Source of the DNA: Lunularia cruciata
Lineage: Eukaryota > Streptophyta > Marchantiopsida > Lunulariales > Lunulariaceae
Direction of reading: 5' to 3'
DNA length: 64,000 nt
NCBI GenBank assembly: GCA_948567375.1
Contig: OX419755.1
Span: 65,724,944-65,788,943, forward strand
The notes under the pieces were generated by a model. It saw nothing but the letters and a program-made list of their open reading frames with translations, was not told the DNA's origin and searched no databases. The translations under genes were made by a program, and so were the position numbers. This document shows, in pieces, positions 55,575-64,000 of the stretch (the first letter of the stretch is position 1; the number at the start of each line of letters is the position of its first letter).

Positions 55575-58500
55575 ATATTGTTACATATTTGCCACCGCTA
55601 ATTGATGACGTCCTCATCACCATGGAAGCTTCAAACTTTTGGGTGGCTGTTTGTGCATTGTGGAGATGAGAAAGAGACTCCCAAGTGGCATCATGAAGGG
55701 GATACCCTTTCCAAAGGACTTTGTACTCCATATGTTATTGGCGGCCATGTTGAATGTGGTGATATGCAAATGTATAATCAACTCCATACTCCTTATGGTC
55801 GTTGATAAGGATGGAAGGTGGAGAGAGTTGGACACAAAGAAAAGGAAGATGGATTAGAACAAAAGGATTTCAACTTAGAAATATGAAAGATAGGGTGGAT
55901 TCACATATGACAAGGCAAGGCAAGTTGATAAGCAACACAAAAAATGATTTGGGTGATATCAAATGGATCTATTCAATTACAAGCAAGTTTAAAAACTTGG
56001 GTATCAAGTGGGACGGTATGTTACTAGAAGAAAGCATGACCTTATCACCAAGTTGACAAGTAAGATCATAATGATGTTGGTCCATGTATTGGTTTGATAA
56101 TTTTGAGCAACAAGGAGATGAGATTTGGCTTGTTGTAAGGATTTGGGATATTGTCATCAAGAAGGTGGAAGAATGAGGGATATGAGACAAAGGAGGAGCA
56201 AAGAGGGAATCTAGAACAAGTGGGTCTTGGACAAAATTAACAAAGAAGGGAGAGAATCCAATGCTTACCTATTTGGAATTATTGTAAGCAAACTTAACAA
56301 CTACAAGACATTCATCCCAATTGGTATAGTGAACATTGAAAAAGGCACAAAGCATATATTCCAAGCTATGATTTGCACATTCAATTTATCCATCAATTTC
56401 AAGATAATATGCCATGGAAAAAGCAAGCTTGGTGTCAAGTAGTTAGAAGAGTCTTTGCTAAAATTTTCCAATGAATCAAGGATCATGGTTGGAGATGACT
56501 ACACAAGGCATCCCATGTTGCTTGAAGATATTGTTGACGCAGATTTGTGCCAATATTTGAACATCCACTATATCAAATGTTGGTGCTTAATGAATTTTCT
56601 TATTAAGCTTATCAACAAACACCACAATTGTTATGTGATCTTACTTTGTCATGGGCAAGGATGTGATGAGAAGGTGTTGTATTCCTTGTCATGTATTGTA
56701 AGACAACCTTGTACCATTTGAAAGAAGAGGTCTTGTTGTAAATCTACACTAAACTTGATTTGGACTTGTGAGTCAATTGACACTATCGTAATTGCCACTA
56801 TGATTAGAGGAAGAGACTTCAAATCAGGTCATCATGATAAGGCATTGATGATGACATGGAACCTTTTGGGTTTGTACTCAAGATTGAGTTCAAACAACTA
56901 TAGTTGTTCCTCCCATAAATTATGTTGACTCTTCATGTGCTCCAAATGTAATATCTACAACAATGGTTTGTGATCAGTTTCTATTATCATTGGTTTCTCC
57001 AAGAGATAGTGCTTCCATACCTTGGTAGTATATACCATTGCTAGTTGTTCTTGATATCAAGCAAAGTAATTCTTTTTAATGGTGTTTAGTTGGTTAGACA
57101 CAAAGCAATGAGATGTAACCCATATGGAAATTCCTGCTCCAACATGACTCCAATGGTAAAGTTAGAAGCATCAAAATCAACCACACAAGGTAGTTGAGGA
57201 TTATATGGTTGAAGAATGGGTCTTGAAGGCACCATATGTTTCAGCTTCTAGAATGCTTCTTTGTGCTTGGTGGTCCATTAAAAGCTTGAGGTCTTCCCCA
57301 AGAGGTCGATGAATAGTGCTACCACATGACCATACTAGTGGATGCATATTATTAATATTAAATTCCCACACTTCTATGGCAACCTTTAAAGTAGACCAAT
57401 CATTAATGTCCTTGATTTTCTCCTCTTCCATCTTGATCTCATCAAATGAGATCCTATGACCCAAGAAGGTAACTTCTTTTTGCTAAAAGGTGCACTTTGA
57501 CTTCTTGTAGTAAAACTTCCATTGACGTAGCCGTCTTAGGACTTCTCACACATGATTTAAATATCCTATCTTTGTCTTGCTATAGATTAAAATATCATCC
57601 AAGAACATCACCATGTATCAATCCAATAGCCCATCCAACACTCGATGCATCTAATCTATGAAGATTGTTGGAGCATTAGTGAGCCCAAAAGGTAGAACTC
57701 TCCACTCAAAATACCCATGCCTTGTACAAAAGGTAATCTTTTGCACATCTTCTTTATCAATGAGAATCTACCAAAAGCCGCTTTGGATATCTAACTTCAA
57801 TAAGTACCATACTCCACTCAATTGATCAAGTAAGTCATCAATTTGAGACAAATTTGCTCTACAGAGGGCCATGGCTGGTGCAATCCATAGGAGAGCAATC
57901 ACATTAGGTGATGTTTCTTCGGATGCTCCAGTTGTGTGTAGACCGTACAACTTGCATAGCTCGAATATCTTAGGTGCGGTAGGGCAGATTTCTCATACAG
58001 ACTCTATTGGGGCTTAGCCCCATGTTACCTTTTTTGTCTATCCCTTGTACGGCTTGATGGGGTCTTCCCATCCTTCATTTTTCCTACACGGTCGCCTTCT
58101 TCACATTTGAGACAAAGGATATACATTCTTCATTGTTTGTTTATTGAGGCCATGGTAATCAATGTAGAAATGAAGTCTTCCATCCTTCTTTAGAACAAAT
58201 AGTACTAGTGCTCCCTAAGAAGATGTACTATGTTATATGAAATCCTTCTCCAACAACTTGGTCAATGTTGTTCAAAACTCATCCAACTCCTTTGGTGAGA
58301 ATCAATAGATTGGTTTTCTCATTGGAGTACTGCCTAGCAATAACTCAATCTTGAAGGCTATACCATGATTGGAGGGTAATCCTTTTTGCAAATCATCTAA
58401 AAATATATTTTTAAACTACTAAACTCTTTGATCAACCATTGCTTGATGAGGCTTTTGCCTCTCATCAGATTCTCTATGGGCAATCTACTTGATGCACACC

Positions 58501-58986
58501 ACAAAAATAGGCTTATCTTCCTCCAAAGCTTACTCTATGGCTAATTTATTGACAAACTTCCCATCTTGGGATTGATTATTCTCAAGTGTCTTACTCAAAG
58601 GTGCCAAATAACCTAATTGGTAGTTGGTAATTGATAACCTAATTGGTAATTGGTTCCTACCATGGTGTTGTACTTGAATTTTTCATCGAGTCCAATCAAA
58701 TTAAACCTTATGATATTCAAGCAAAGTAAACCTAGAATGATATCATAGTGTAGAGGTGCCACTATAATTCTCATACACTCCAAATACTCTTTTCCAATCT
58801 TGAATGTAATAAGATGTGAGGTACGCAATATCATTTGCCATTTTCAATCTTCTTCTAGTTATTGGCTTGATAAGAATACCTCATTCCTTTGCTAATTGTA
58901 TGGACATGTAATTCTTTGAACTTCCAAAATCAACCAAAATCTTACAAGCATGATCAAATGTCATACATCACAAGTGAAGTAAACTT
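55575..58986 (-). mobile_element. R1-c chromovirus internal region (chromodomain to protease), decayed
   Basis: On the minus strand, from 58,986 down, the order is protease (DFGS-type motif near 58,945), RT (58,330-57,200), RNase H (to about 56,880), integrase (about 56,750-56,150) and chromodomain (55,835-55,640). The polypurine region and first 11 bp of the 3' LTR (55,585-55,575) follow. It aligns with R1-a throughout but has many indels and stops, so it is much older. Its 3' LTR continues at 43,786-44,222 beyond R2-c. Its 5' part is cut at 58,986/58,987 by R2-d, and the missing gag and 5' LTR may lie beyond the window. R5 copy 5 is inserted in the RT. Confidence 0.85.
57853..58104 (-). repeat. 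Dispersed repeat R5, copy 5, inserted in R1-c RT
   Basis: The 252-bp insert is flanked by ATTTGAGACAAA on both sides (57,841-57,852 and 58,105-58,116). The R1 reading frame before and after is contiguous in R1-a, so the duplicated 9-12 bp are a true target-site duplication. The minus-strand sequence starts GTGAAGAAGGCGACCGTGTA and ends CCTCTGTAGAGCAAA. No inverted termini, A or B boxes, or poly(A) end are evident. This is the best-defined copy and shows that R5 is mobile. Confidence 0.85.
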
Positions 58987-59445
58987 TGTCACGCCATTTG
59001 TAGTTCCGCATCTAGATGCTCAAACATTGGAGTTCCAGTGATAGTAGTTAGAGTTATTCTAGCAGTTTCTCAGAGACTACTTTCCGACGGTTAGATTTTG
59101 TGTTTGGGGTACTGACTTCACGGTGGAGCCCACCATCACTTTGCACTGTTCACACCGTCGAGTGTGCCATCAGTGGGACCGTTAGGGTTTCAGTGCTAGC
59201 TTGAGTCCAGGGGGTATAGTTTCAAAGTGAGCTCCAGAGAGCTCACTTCTTTGATGTTGAGCCTTCGAGTTCTTGGCTATGTTGGACAGAGGCCGGCGAG
59301 CATCACTTGGATTCTCTATGCTTGAGTGGGTGTGGCTTGACTGTAATTAGTGCCCAGTTGTTGGCAGTTTATAGAGTGACAGATCAAGTAGTGATTTGAG
59401 TTGAGTTGAGTTGAGTTGAGTTGAGAGTGTTAAGCAATCTGATTA
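58987..59445 (+). repeat. R2-d 5' terminal repeat A1
   Basis: It aligns with A2 at 55,022-55,467 and ends AGCAATCTGATTA. Near its end is a (TTGAG)6 microsatellite at 59,396-59,425. The following bases CATCAGAGAAG faintly resemble a shifted initiator-tRNA-Met primer site, as in R1-a (TATCAGAGAAG). Confidence 0.8.
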
Positions 59446-60934
59446 CATCAGAGAAGTGAGGTCAAGGGGAAATCAAGTGCAGGAACTGTGAGTGTTGGTG
59501 GTATCTCCAAGCTCGGTGGATCGTTGGTAGCTTGATTCAAGTTCAGTGTTTCCCTAGTGTGCAGAAGCTCGTTCAATTGATGCAGATTTGGCAATTAGGC
59601 GGATGGTGTGCGGAAGCGCTGGCCAAATTTCAAGCAAAGAAGGAGCAATTTTCGAGCAGTGTTGTGATTTTGAGCTCAAGAGGTGAAGGTAGGACCAATT
59701 TGCTGCGAGTTGGGCTCAGAAAGTCAAATTGAAGGTGGAGTTAGGAAGCTCTTCTCATGAAATTGTGATTTGGAAAAACCCGTTTTGTCAATTTGGCTCG
59801 AGTGGAAAGTTAGCGGGGAATTTGGCGGACAGCCATCTTTAGGGATTACGTCAGATTTATGTCAGATTTGGAGGATTTTTTGCTGTTTGGCCAGATTTGG
59901 AGGAGTTTTGCTAGTTTGGAGGACTTTCACAGATTTGGAGAAGTTTCACCAATTTTGGAGGAGGTTCAAAGTAGCAACAAGAAAGGCCTCATTTGGCTGA
60001 ATTTTGGCATTTTGAGGCATAGGGCTGTGGGCTATGAGAGGCTACGAAGGCCTAAAAGGGCCAGCTAGTTTAGAGTAGATCTTGGTCACTGGTTGGCAAA
60101 ATCTGCCTTTCCTGCTAGATTATGCGCAACAGGGTTTGATCCCTAGATCTCTTGTTCCTAGACTGGTGCCCTAGCCAACTAGTTGGTCCACCCTCACTTG
60201 TTGTCATAGTGATTGTGCCACTGTTATCTATACACATGTAGCTTTGGCTAGGAGAGGTAGTTTGATTCCATTCTTGGTGATCTTGGTAGCTTAGGACTTA
60301 GATACAAACTACTCTTATGTCAAATGCCAAATGGTGGCAGAGTTAGTCTCGTGTTGTGTTATGAGATGGAGGGTTTTCGTTTAGATTTCTTGTGATTGGA
60401 CCCCCTCCATTCTCTACTTCCTGTTTGTGCACCACGTTTGTGTGAGGTGCCCTAACTTTTGAGCGTTGGTGCTCTAGTGTGCTCTCGGTGGTGAGGCTGG
60501 AGTGATGACCAGTCAGACTATCTTTGTTTCTCTCCGGTGAGGCAGGAAGTGATGACCTACAGACCGTGAGAGTGCGTGTTATGATGGCAGGTTACAGGTT
60601 GCCCTTTCCCCTAGTGTGGTTATCTCGGTTAGAGTTACATTAGTGGGTGGTGCTTGGTGGTGTTGGCACTTGGTGGGGTACTTGCGGTTGCGACTTGCGA
60701 TGGCAGTTGGTGGTTTGGGTTTGCTATTGTGGTTACTTTGTCACGACGGAGTTCTTTGGAAATTCCAGAGGAGTTAGCCCTGCAGTATGCAGTGGGTTTA
60801 CTCGAAGTGGTACTCGATATTAGCCTATATCTCAGGTCCCAGTGAGGGAGGAGATTGACTCTGAGTTGGAGTTTGACATAAGAGCTGATTCAGTTGAGAG
60901 TGCACTTGGTGTGTCTGCACCGTTGTTGTGAGAC
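59446..60934 (+). other. R2-d leader (untranslated)
   Basis: A 1.49-kb stretch before gag without a sustained open frame, matching the leader of R2-a. It has repeated 'cagatttggagga' motifs near 59,850-59,960 and the antisense tRNA-like module at 60,118-60,205. Confidence 0.65.
60118..60205 (-). repeat. tRNA-like module in the R2-d leader
   Basis: On the minus strand TTGGCTAGGGCACCAG is followed by GGGATCAAACCC. It is the counterpart of the module at 2,640-2,712, with box B slightly degraded. It probably represents an old SINE or tRNA fragment carried by R2. Confidence 0.4.
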
Positions 60935-62760
60935 ATGGACGAGATTTATGGGGCCTCCAAAGGCCCTAGGCGTTACTCTGGTACAGTGGGTACCATTGAG
61001 TTGGATGACTTCATCCAAGAGTTCGACAGTTGGTGTGATCTGCAGCAGATGCGGAACCCAACTTTGTTCACACCCTTCATGGCATGGAAGGGGTTGTTTC
61101 AGCATCTAGAGGGCCCGCCAATGGATGACTACCATGAGTTCAAGAGAGCTCATTTGGAGGAGATTGAGTTATGGAGACAGTTATGGTCTCCACACTATGT
61201 CTCCATCACTTCAGGCTCAGTGGCCAAGAGTAGATCGGCTGTACCTACAAGTTCTAGCTCGAGTAGTGTTGGTGGAGCTAGTGGAGGTGCACTAGCTGGA
61301 GATAGTGCTACTACGAGTGGAGGTACCGCTATAGGAGGTGGTGTGGTATCGGGGTTTAACCCTATGGTGGAATTCTTCCTATGTTTGAGGCAGAACTACC
61401 AGATAGGGCGGACTGACAAGCTGAGGAGCTTGCAAGAGTTCCAACGGAAGGCTGGGGAGAGCCTACGCAAGGCATACACTTGCATGAGGCGGCTGATCAG
61501 ATCAGTTTCACTCAGGGAGTTATTGAGGCCTAGGCAGTCTAGTTTTGGTATGGGATACTAGACAAGGAGTTACAAAGTAGAGTTCGTGATGCTATGTTGT
61601 TGCAGGCTACTTTGCCCACTTTGGCAGTAGTCTTTGGTTTGGCTGAGCGTATTGAACTCAAAATAGTGGAGGAGAGAGTGGTGACATCTGGATTTGGTAG
61701 GGAGACCTCATCCACGGTTGTGACTTCTTCTAGAGTGCAGCAGAGTGCACCACGCCCAATTGGTTTTCAAGGACAGGATGGACAGCCCAGATCCTATGGA
61801 GCAAGTGGAGGGCCTAGTGGAGTTAGACCCTTACCCTCATTTTTGAGTCAGCAGCAACCAATGAGTGGTGGTGTTGCTTGTTGGACTTGTGGTGGACCTC
61901 ACCATAGGAAAGAGTGTACTCAAGGCAGCGGACCTGATACCTGTAGTGCATGACAGCCAGCACAAAGGCAGTGTGAGCATTGCCACAGATTTGGTCACAC
62001 TAGTGACCGGTGTTTTGACCTACACCCGGAGTTACGGAGTGGTAGGGCTGCTATGGTAGGTAGTAGAGGAGCTCCAATTCATGGAGGACGAGGTGGTAGA
62101 GGTGGTGGTAGAGGATCTACACCTAGTAGGGGTGCAATACTTGCCCTTACTTCTGACACAACTATGGCTACTCAGATTGAGCAGTTGGAGCAGAGATTGG
62201 CTAGTATGGCTATTGCTCAAAGGAGATCAGATTCGGGTGCTGAGGCTTCTACCTCATATGCTGGTGATAGAGATGCTTTGGACTTCATGTGCGGAGCAGC
62301 ACAGGTGGATGCATCTGCAACAGTGACTAGGAGTGCAGTATGTGCTCTAGAGCCTAGAGGAGCATCAGTGGAGTTGGACCCACAGAGAGGAGAGGTTGGG
62401 AGACAGGTCAGACTTCCCCAGTCTTTCATGGTATCTGAGGCATTGCAGACGACATCCATGGTTCCTAGATGTCCTAGTGTAGGTGTGGTAGGTGGTGATG
62501 GAGTGCATGATGGACTACCTGCTAGTCAACCACCTACTACTACACAGACTGAGTCTAGCATGATGTTGGGGGCGGCTCAGCTGATTATGCGGCATCCTTT
62601 GTTTTCAGCTAGTGACATGTTTACATTGGGAGTTGACCTAGCCCTAGTATTCCGGTTGGCTGCCACATTGTGTGAGAGTAGGGATGGTGCAGTTCCTACT
62701 ACTAGAGCAGAGGTGGTTGGTAGTGGAGCTGACTTGGTTGAGGAGCATGGGATCCGTTAA
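60935..62760 (+). pseudogene. R2-d gag with two zinc knuckles and an RG-rich region
   Basis: The frame opens at ATG 60,935, the first ATG after the leader, also present in R2-a. The Gag core runs to a stop at 61,559, where a frameshift to the frame of 61,594 restores the rest. That part includes a first knuckle of the form CWTCGGPHHRKEC, a TGA at 61,951, then a second, canonical knuckle CEHCHRFGHTSDRC at about 61,975-62,016. It is followed by an RGG-type stretch (about 62,060-62,120) and an acidic/Ala-rich tail ending at TAA 62,758. A Ser/Gly-rich linker lies at about 61,250-61,350. Gag packages the element RNA, and the RGG stretch may add RNA binding. Confidence 0.8.
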
Positions 62761-63324
62761 GCAACCAATGGTTTATGGCAGGCAGTAGCGGCTAGACTAG
62801 AGGAGTTGCCAACTAGACCGGCCTTTGAGAGAGCACGGTTTACACTTGATGTTGTCCTATTGGATAACCAGAGGGGGGATTTTCATTTTGTGGGACCTTC
62901 AGGGAAGGTCTATACACCACAGAGAGTCTTGTTAGACTCTGGTGCACAGCCCCTTATGTTGGAGAAGGCTATAGTTGTCGGTCTGGAGTTACGGAAGACC
63001 GATGTGGAGAGGTGTCCATTTCAGATCCAAACATCTCTTGGTGGTGGTTCAACCCAGTACATCACATGAGGAGAGCTTGTTGTCCAGGTTCAGCCTGGTC
63101 ATCTGACTGATAGCTTGGTAGTGAGAGCTCAGGCTATTGCGACGATAGCTGAGTCATATGATGTGCTAGTTGGGGGAGCAGTGTTATACCCCATGGGTTT
63201 CAGCATTGACTATTGGGAGGAGACAGAGCCTCTTATAGACCTGGTTGGTAGTCTGGTGAGGGATGGGTATGTTGCCTACCAGTATGCTTTAGTAGTGGCA
63301 GTCTTGGCTCACTACAGTCCTTGA
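62761..63324 (+). pseudogene. R2-d aspartic protease
   Basis: It continues in the gag frame after the stop at 62,758. The active-site motif LLDSGAQ is at 62,929-62,949, followed by the hydrophobic stretch typical of retropepsins. A TGA at 63,067 interrupts it, then the frame continues with VVRAQAI and the ILG-like flap/C-terminal region YDVLVGGAVL, and stops at 63,322. It would process the polyprotein that includes the methyltransferase. R2-c lacks this part. Confidence 0.8.
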
Positions 63325-63574
63325 CCATGGTAGCATCAGTTTTAGCTTTCAGTGGTGCAATTACTTGGCCTGGTGACTTGTTGGAGGGGAACGCCCATGC
63401 AAAGGATACTCTAGTACCAGAGGAGATCACTCGGCTTTGGAGTACAAGTGGGATTGTTCCATCTACCTTGGATGTTCCATTGTGGAGTTCAAAGGAGGCA
63501 TTGCAGCAACATGCAGCAGCATGCAGATTAGTTGGTGCAGTAGGCTTGGAGTGGAGCCTTTGTACCATCAGGAG

Positions 63575-64000
63575 ATGAGTGTGAGGATGAGCCTCCAGAG
63601 GCAATTGCTTTGACACCTTTGGATACCACACTCATTGCTTGGCAGTATCCCCAATAGAGGGGATATACCTATTGGAGTTGTTTGGTGGGATCAGCACCGG
63701 ACTAGCTGCGGTGTTACAGGCGGGTATTCGAGTACAGAGGTACTTATATGTAGAGAGAGATGAGACTGCTAGGCGAGTCTCTCTACATCATGTGGCACAC
63801 TTGGCCTATTGGTATCCAGAGTTATTACCGATGTTAGCAGTCAGAGGTTACCAGAAGGTCCTACCAGGAGACATTTCCTTACTAGGGTGGGGGTGCATGA
63901 TCTAGAAAGACATGGGCCTATTCACTTGGTGATTTCTGGATGGCCATGTCAGGGACATACATGTGCAGGCCACGGTTTGGGTCTTAAGGATCCTCGTTCT
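63575..64000 (+). pseudogene. R2-d cytosine-5 DNA methyltransferase, N-terminal part, cut by window end
   Basis: After a linker conserved with R2-c comes the segment LTPLDTTLIAWQYP and motif I LLELFGGISTGLAAVL (about 63,669-63,716), the S-adenosylmethionine site. The YVERDETARRV segment (motif II-like) follows, continuing to about 63,890. A small insertion shifts the frame, and motif IV GWPCQGHTCAGHGLGL (63,936-63,983) appears in the next frame. Catalytic Cys and the Gly-rich motif I are intact. The sequence is preserved better than in R2-c, where the corresponding CAG at 49,293 is TAG. The rest lies beyond the window. Confidence 0.85.

Larger units (their letters stand above)
58987..64000 (+). 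mobile_element. R2 retrotransposon copy R2-d, 5' half, continues past the window
   Basis: It starts TGTCACGCC immediately after R1-c protease sequence. The order is terminal repeat A1, a leader of about 1.49 kb, gag with two CCHC-type knuckles and an RG-rich stretch, DSGA protease, and the methyltransferase up to motif IV at the window edge. It is the best-preserved R2 copy here, yet it still has at least five in-frame stops and a frameshift. The A1 repeat is followed directly by the leader with no B repeat, unlike an ordinary LTR. Confidence 0.85.

Noticed and set aside
57853..58104. R5 as a MITE or a SINE
   Set aside because: No terminal inverted repeats for a MITE, and no A/B boxes or A-rich tail for a SINE; the class is left open.
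63233..63631. Minus-strand 132-codon frame in R2-d (and its shadow at 48,837-49,037)
   Set aside because: It overlaps the sense linker between protease and methyltransferase and merely mirrors it; the similarity between copies comes from R2 homology.
1..64000. CRISPR arrays, bacterial operons, rRNA genes
   Set aside because: No spaced short repeats of CRISPR type, no ribosome-binding-site-driven gene clusters and no rRNA-like sequence; all evidence is of a plant nuclear genome.

Overview
This is nuclear DNA of a streptophyte plant. The evidence is two intron-style or plastid-targeted host genes with land-plant-like proteins, and AT-rich intergenic DNA full of Ty3/gypsy LTR retrotransposons. 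I cannot name the species. A gypsy family carrying a captured cytosine methyltransferase points to a seed-free lineage (bryophyte, lycophyte, fern or streptophyte alga) rather than a typical flowering plant, but that is inference.

Layout. 1-3,330: an LTR-like repeat (family R3) inserted in an old minus-strand fragment of a second retrotransposon family (R2). 3,331-17,373: AT-rich DNA without a convincing gene, holding one decayed R1 LTR, a 75-bp tandem duplication and a dispersed repeat (R5). 17,374-23,016: a young, full-length Ty3/gypsy chromovirus (R1-a) with near-identical 423-bp LTRs, an initiator-tRNA-Met-type primer site, Gag, protease, RT, RNase H, integrase and chromodomain, broken by a few stops and one frameshift. 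23,017-26,335: flanking DNA with an AT microsatellite and short tandem duplications.

26,336-34,168 is the only clear host-gene island, and both genes are on the minus strand. One is an intronless plastid-type alpha/beta hydrolase. The other is a 13-exon PCI-domain gene orthologous to EER5/Thp1, a TREX-2 mRNA-export subunit; I could place every exon. 34,169-38,050 has possible exons of an unidentified minus-strand gene, then R5 and AT-rich DNA.

38,050-64,000 is one nested retrotransposon cluster. R1-b (minus) is interrupted by R2-b (minus). R2-b abuts R1-c (minus), whose LTR was split by R2-c (plus, 44,223-55,574) and whose protease region is joined by R2-d (plus, 58,987 to the window end). 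R2-c contains a gag-only insert (R4), an LTR-like insert and an R1 solo LTR with a clean 5-bp target duplication.

The notable system is R2. It is a Ty3/gypsy-type element encoding Gag with CCHC knuckles, a DSGA protease, a Dnmt3/DRM-like C5-cytosine methyltransferase, RT (YIDD), RNase H, a DDE-type integrase and a C-terminal PHD finger. Its copies appear to end in split direct repeats (A1 - genes - B1 A2 B2) rather than ordinary LTRs. Separately, the R1 LTR carries arrays of perfect heat-shock elements just upstream of a TATA box.
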